From an uncultured Collinsella sp. (GTDB lineage: Bacteria > Actinomycetota > Coriobacteriia > Coriobacteriales > Coriobacteriaceae): a stretch of DNA of 6,508 nucleotides. The notes beneath the pieces are model-generated. The model searched no databases. It saw nothing but the letters and a program-made list of their open reading frames with translations, and was not told the origin of the DNA. This document shows, piece by piece, positions 5,534 to 6,508 of this stretch (position 1 is the first letter of the stretch; each line of letters opens with the position of its first letter). Where the stretch lies: positions 1 to 6,508 of the forward strand of contig USBA01000110.1 in assembly GCA_900552735.1 (NCBI GenBank), in the 5' to 3' direction. Made by a program: the position numbers and the translations under genes.

Positions 5534-6508
5534 CAGAATCCTCCAAACTCACGATCTTCATGTGCCATCTCGGCGTCGACAGACTCCAACGCGGCGAGCC
5601 CCTCCTCGTCCAGCAAGACCTCGCGCGGCTTGGAACCATCGGGCGGGCCGACGACACCCTTTTCTTCCAGCATGTCCATAATACGCCCGGCGCGCGCATA
5701 GCCAACCTTGAGGCGGCGTTGCAGCCCAGATGTGGAGCCCAGCTGCGATTCCACCACAATATGGGCGGCCTCCCAGATAAGCGGGTCGTCATCTTGCGGT
5801 TCGGCAACGCCCGTGCGAACAATGCCGCCACCAGCCATGGACATGGAAGCAGGCGCCACGGCAGACAGAATCTCCTCGTGGTAGTCGGGCTCGCTTTGCG
5901 ACTTAACGAACTCGACGATCTCGTTGATCTCGTCGTCCGAGACAAAACAGCCCTGGATACGGCGGGGCTTGCCCCAGTCGACCTTGGAGAACAGCATGTC
6001 GCCCAAACCGGTGAGCTTTTCGGCGCCCATCTGGTCGATAATGACGCGGGAATCGATGCCCGTAGCCACGTTAAAGGCGATACGGTTGGTGATGTTGGCC
6101 TTAATAAGGCCCGTCACCACGTTGGAGCTGGGGCGCTGCGTAGCCACGATAAGGTGAATACCGGCGGCACGGCCCAGCTGGGCGATACGGACGATCGAGG
6201 CCTCGACATCCTTGCCGGCGACCATCATCAGGTCCGAAAGCTCGTCGATGATGATGACCAGATAGGGCATCTTTTGCGGCGGGTTATCGTAATGCTCAAA
6301 CTCGCCGGCGGCCTGCTTTTCGTTATAGGTCGAAATCTTACGGACGTTGAGGCGTTCGAATACCTTCAGGCGGCGCTCCATTTCGGACACGGCCCACTGC
6401 AGGGCGCCTGCCGCCTTTTTGGGATCCGTCACCACCGGAATCAGCAGGTGGGGGATGCCGTTATAGGGCGCCAGTTCCACCATCTTGGGGTCCACCATGA
6501 TGAAGCGA
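5533..6508 (-). CDS. ftsK: FtsK/SpoIIIE DNA translocase, C-terminal part (5' end outside window)
   Basis: FtsK/SpoIIIE proteins are membrane-anchored hexameric ATPases that pump chromosomal DNA across the closing septum, guided by oriented DNA motifs. About 324 residues are visible; the open frame continues past the window edge, so the Met at 6498 is internal and not a start. The piece begins in the motor domain at FIMVDPKMVEL, just after where Walker A should lie. It contains Walker B YLVIIIDELSDLM (about residues 82-94 of the visible part), then IVATQRPSSNVVTGLIKAN and NRIAFNVATGIDSRVIID, all hallmark FtsK motifs. A linker (about 205-240) leads to the winged-helix gamma domain (about 243-300, including GYARAGRIMD and PREVLL), which recognises KOPS/SRS-type polar sequences. 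It ends with TGA sharing its A with the rodZ-like ATG. The N-terminal membrane domain is not in view, so size and anchoring cannot be judged. Confidence 0.97.
   Translation of the reverse strand, partial: RFIMVDPKMVELAPYNGIPHLLIPVVTDPKKAAGALQWAVSEMERRLKVFERLNVRKISTYNEKQAAGEFEHYDNPPQKMPYLVIIIDELSDLMMVAGKDVEASIVRIAQLGRAAGIHLIVATQRPSSNVVTGLIKANITNRIAFNVATGIDSRVIIDQMGAEKLTGLGDMLFSKVDWGKPRRIQGCFVSDDEINEIVEFVKSQSEPDYHEEILSAVAPASMSMAGGGIVRTGVAEPQDDDPLIWEAAHIVVESQLGSTSGLQRRLKVGYARAGRIMDMLEEKGVVGPPDGSKPREVLLDEEGLAALESVDAEMAHEDREFGGF
5540..5544 (-). promoter_or_regulatory. Shine-Dalgarno of the rodZ-like gene, inside ftsK
   Basis: GGAGG lies within the last codons of ftsK, six bases before the ATG at 5533. 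It supports this start and, with the TGATG stop-start overlap, suggests that the two genes are translationally coupled. Confidence 0.8.

Noticed and set aside
4097..5701. A 534-codon plus-strand open frame opposite the rodZ-like gene and the end of ftsK.
   Set aside because: It is low-complexity sequence mirroring the repeats and Arg/Gly-rich linker of the minus-strand gene. It has no family motif and runs across two real genes in antisense.
6496..6498. Treating the Met codon at 6498 as the start of a short FtsK-like gene.
   Set aside because: The frame stays open to the window edge and the residues before it (Arg-Phe-Ile) continue the conserved FtsK motif, so the gene simply extends beyond the window.

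Overview
The window is a densely packed block of bacterial housekeeping genes, all on the minus strand. In transcription order (high to low coordinate) they are the C-terminal part of an FtsK/SpoIIIE DNA translocase, a RodZ-like HTH membrane protein, YajQ, RimO, PgsA, a stand-alone CinA C-terminal domain (PncC-type), and the N-terminal two thirds of RecA. Moderately high GC, the ftsK-rodZ-rimO-pgsA-cinA-recA order of Gram-positive and actinobacterial genomes, and a Gram-positive CGAAC-N4-GTTCG SOS box suggest an actinobacterial-type organism. I favour the class Coriobacteriia (Collinsella-like), but this is an impression from protein sequence style and not the result of a search.

Layout: ftsK (6508-5533, 5' part outside the window) overlaps the rodZ-like gene (5533-4019) by one base in TGATG. 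A 26-nt gap leads to yajQ (3992-3495), another 26-nt gap to rimO (3468-2119), 9 nt to pgsA (2109-1471), and 6 nt to the GTG of cinA (1464-928). This spacing fits one operon, whose promoter must lie outside the window. A perfect 10-bp hairpin (897-920) follows cinA and probably ends the transcript.

The only sizeable non-coding stretch is 671-927. Besides the terminator it holds three 11-bp direct repeats (769-801) and a near-consensus recA promoter (TTGACC, 17 nt, TATTAT). A perfect LexA-type SOS box fills 14 of the 17 spacer bases. A strong Shine-Dalgarno then fixes the recA start. recA therefore appears to be a separately promoted, DNA-damage-inducible unit.

Functionally the block joins chromosome segregation (FtsK), cell shape or envelope (RodZ-like), phospholipid synthesis (PgsA), ribosomal protein modification (RimO), NAD-cycle salvage (CinA/PncC) and recombination/SOS (RecA). 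I found no mobile element, CRISPR array, RNA gene or clearly new system. The most noteworthy items are the recA control region with its 11-bp repeats, the long Arg/Gly-rich linker and DGTD-repeat tail of the RodZ-like protein, and yajQ lying inside this conserved neighbourhood.
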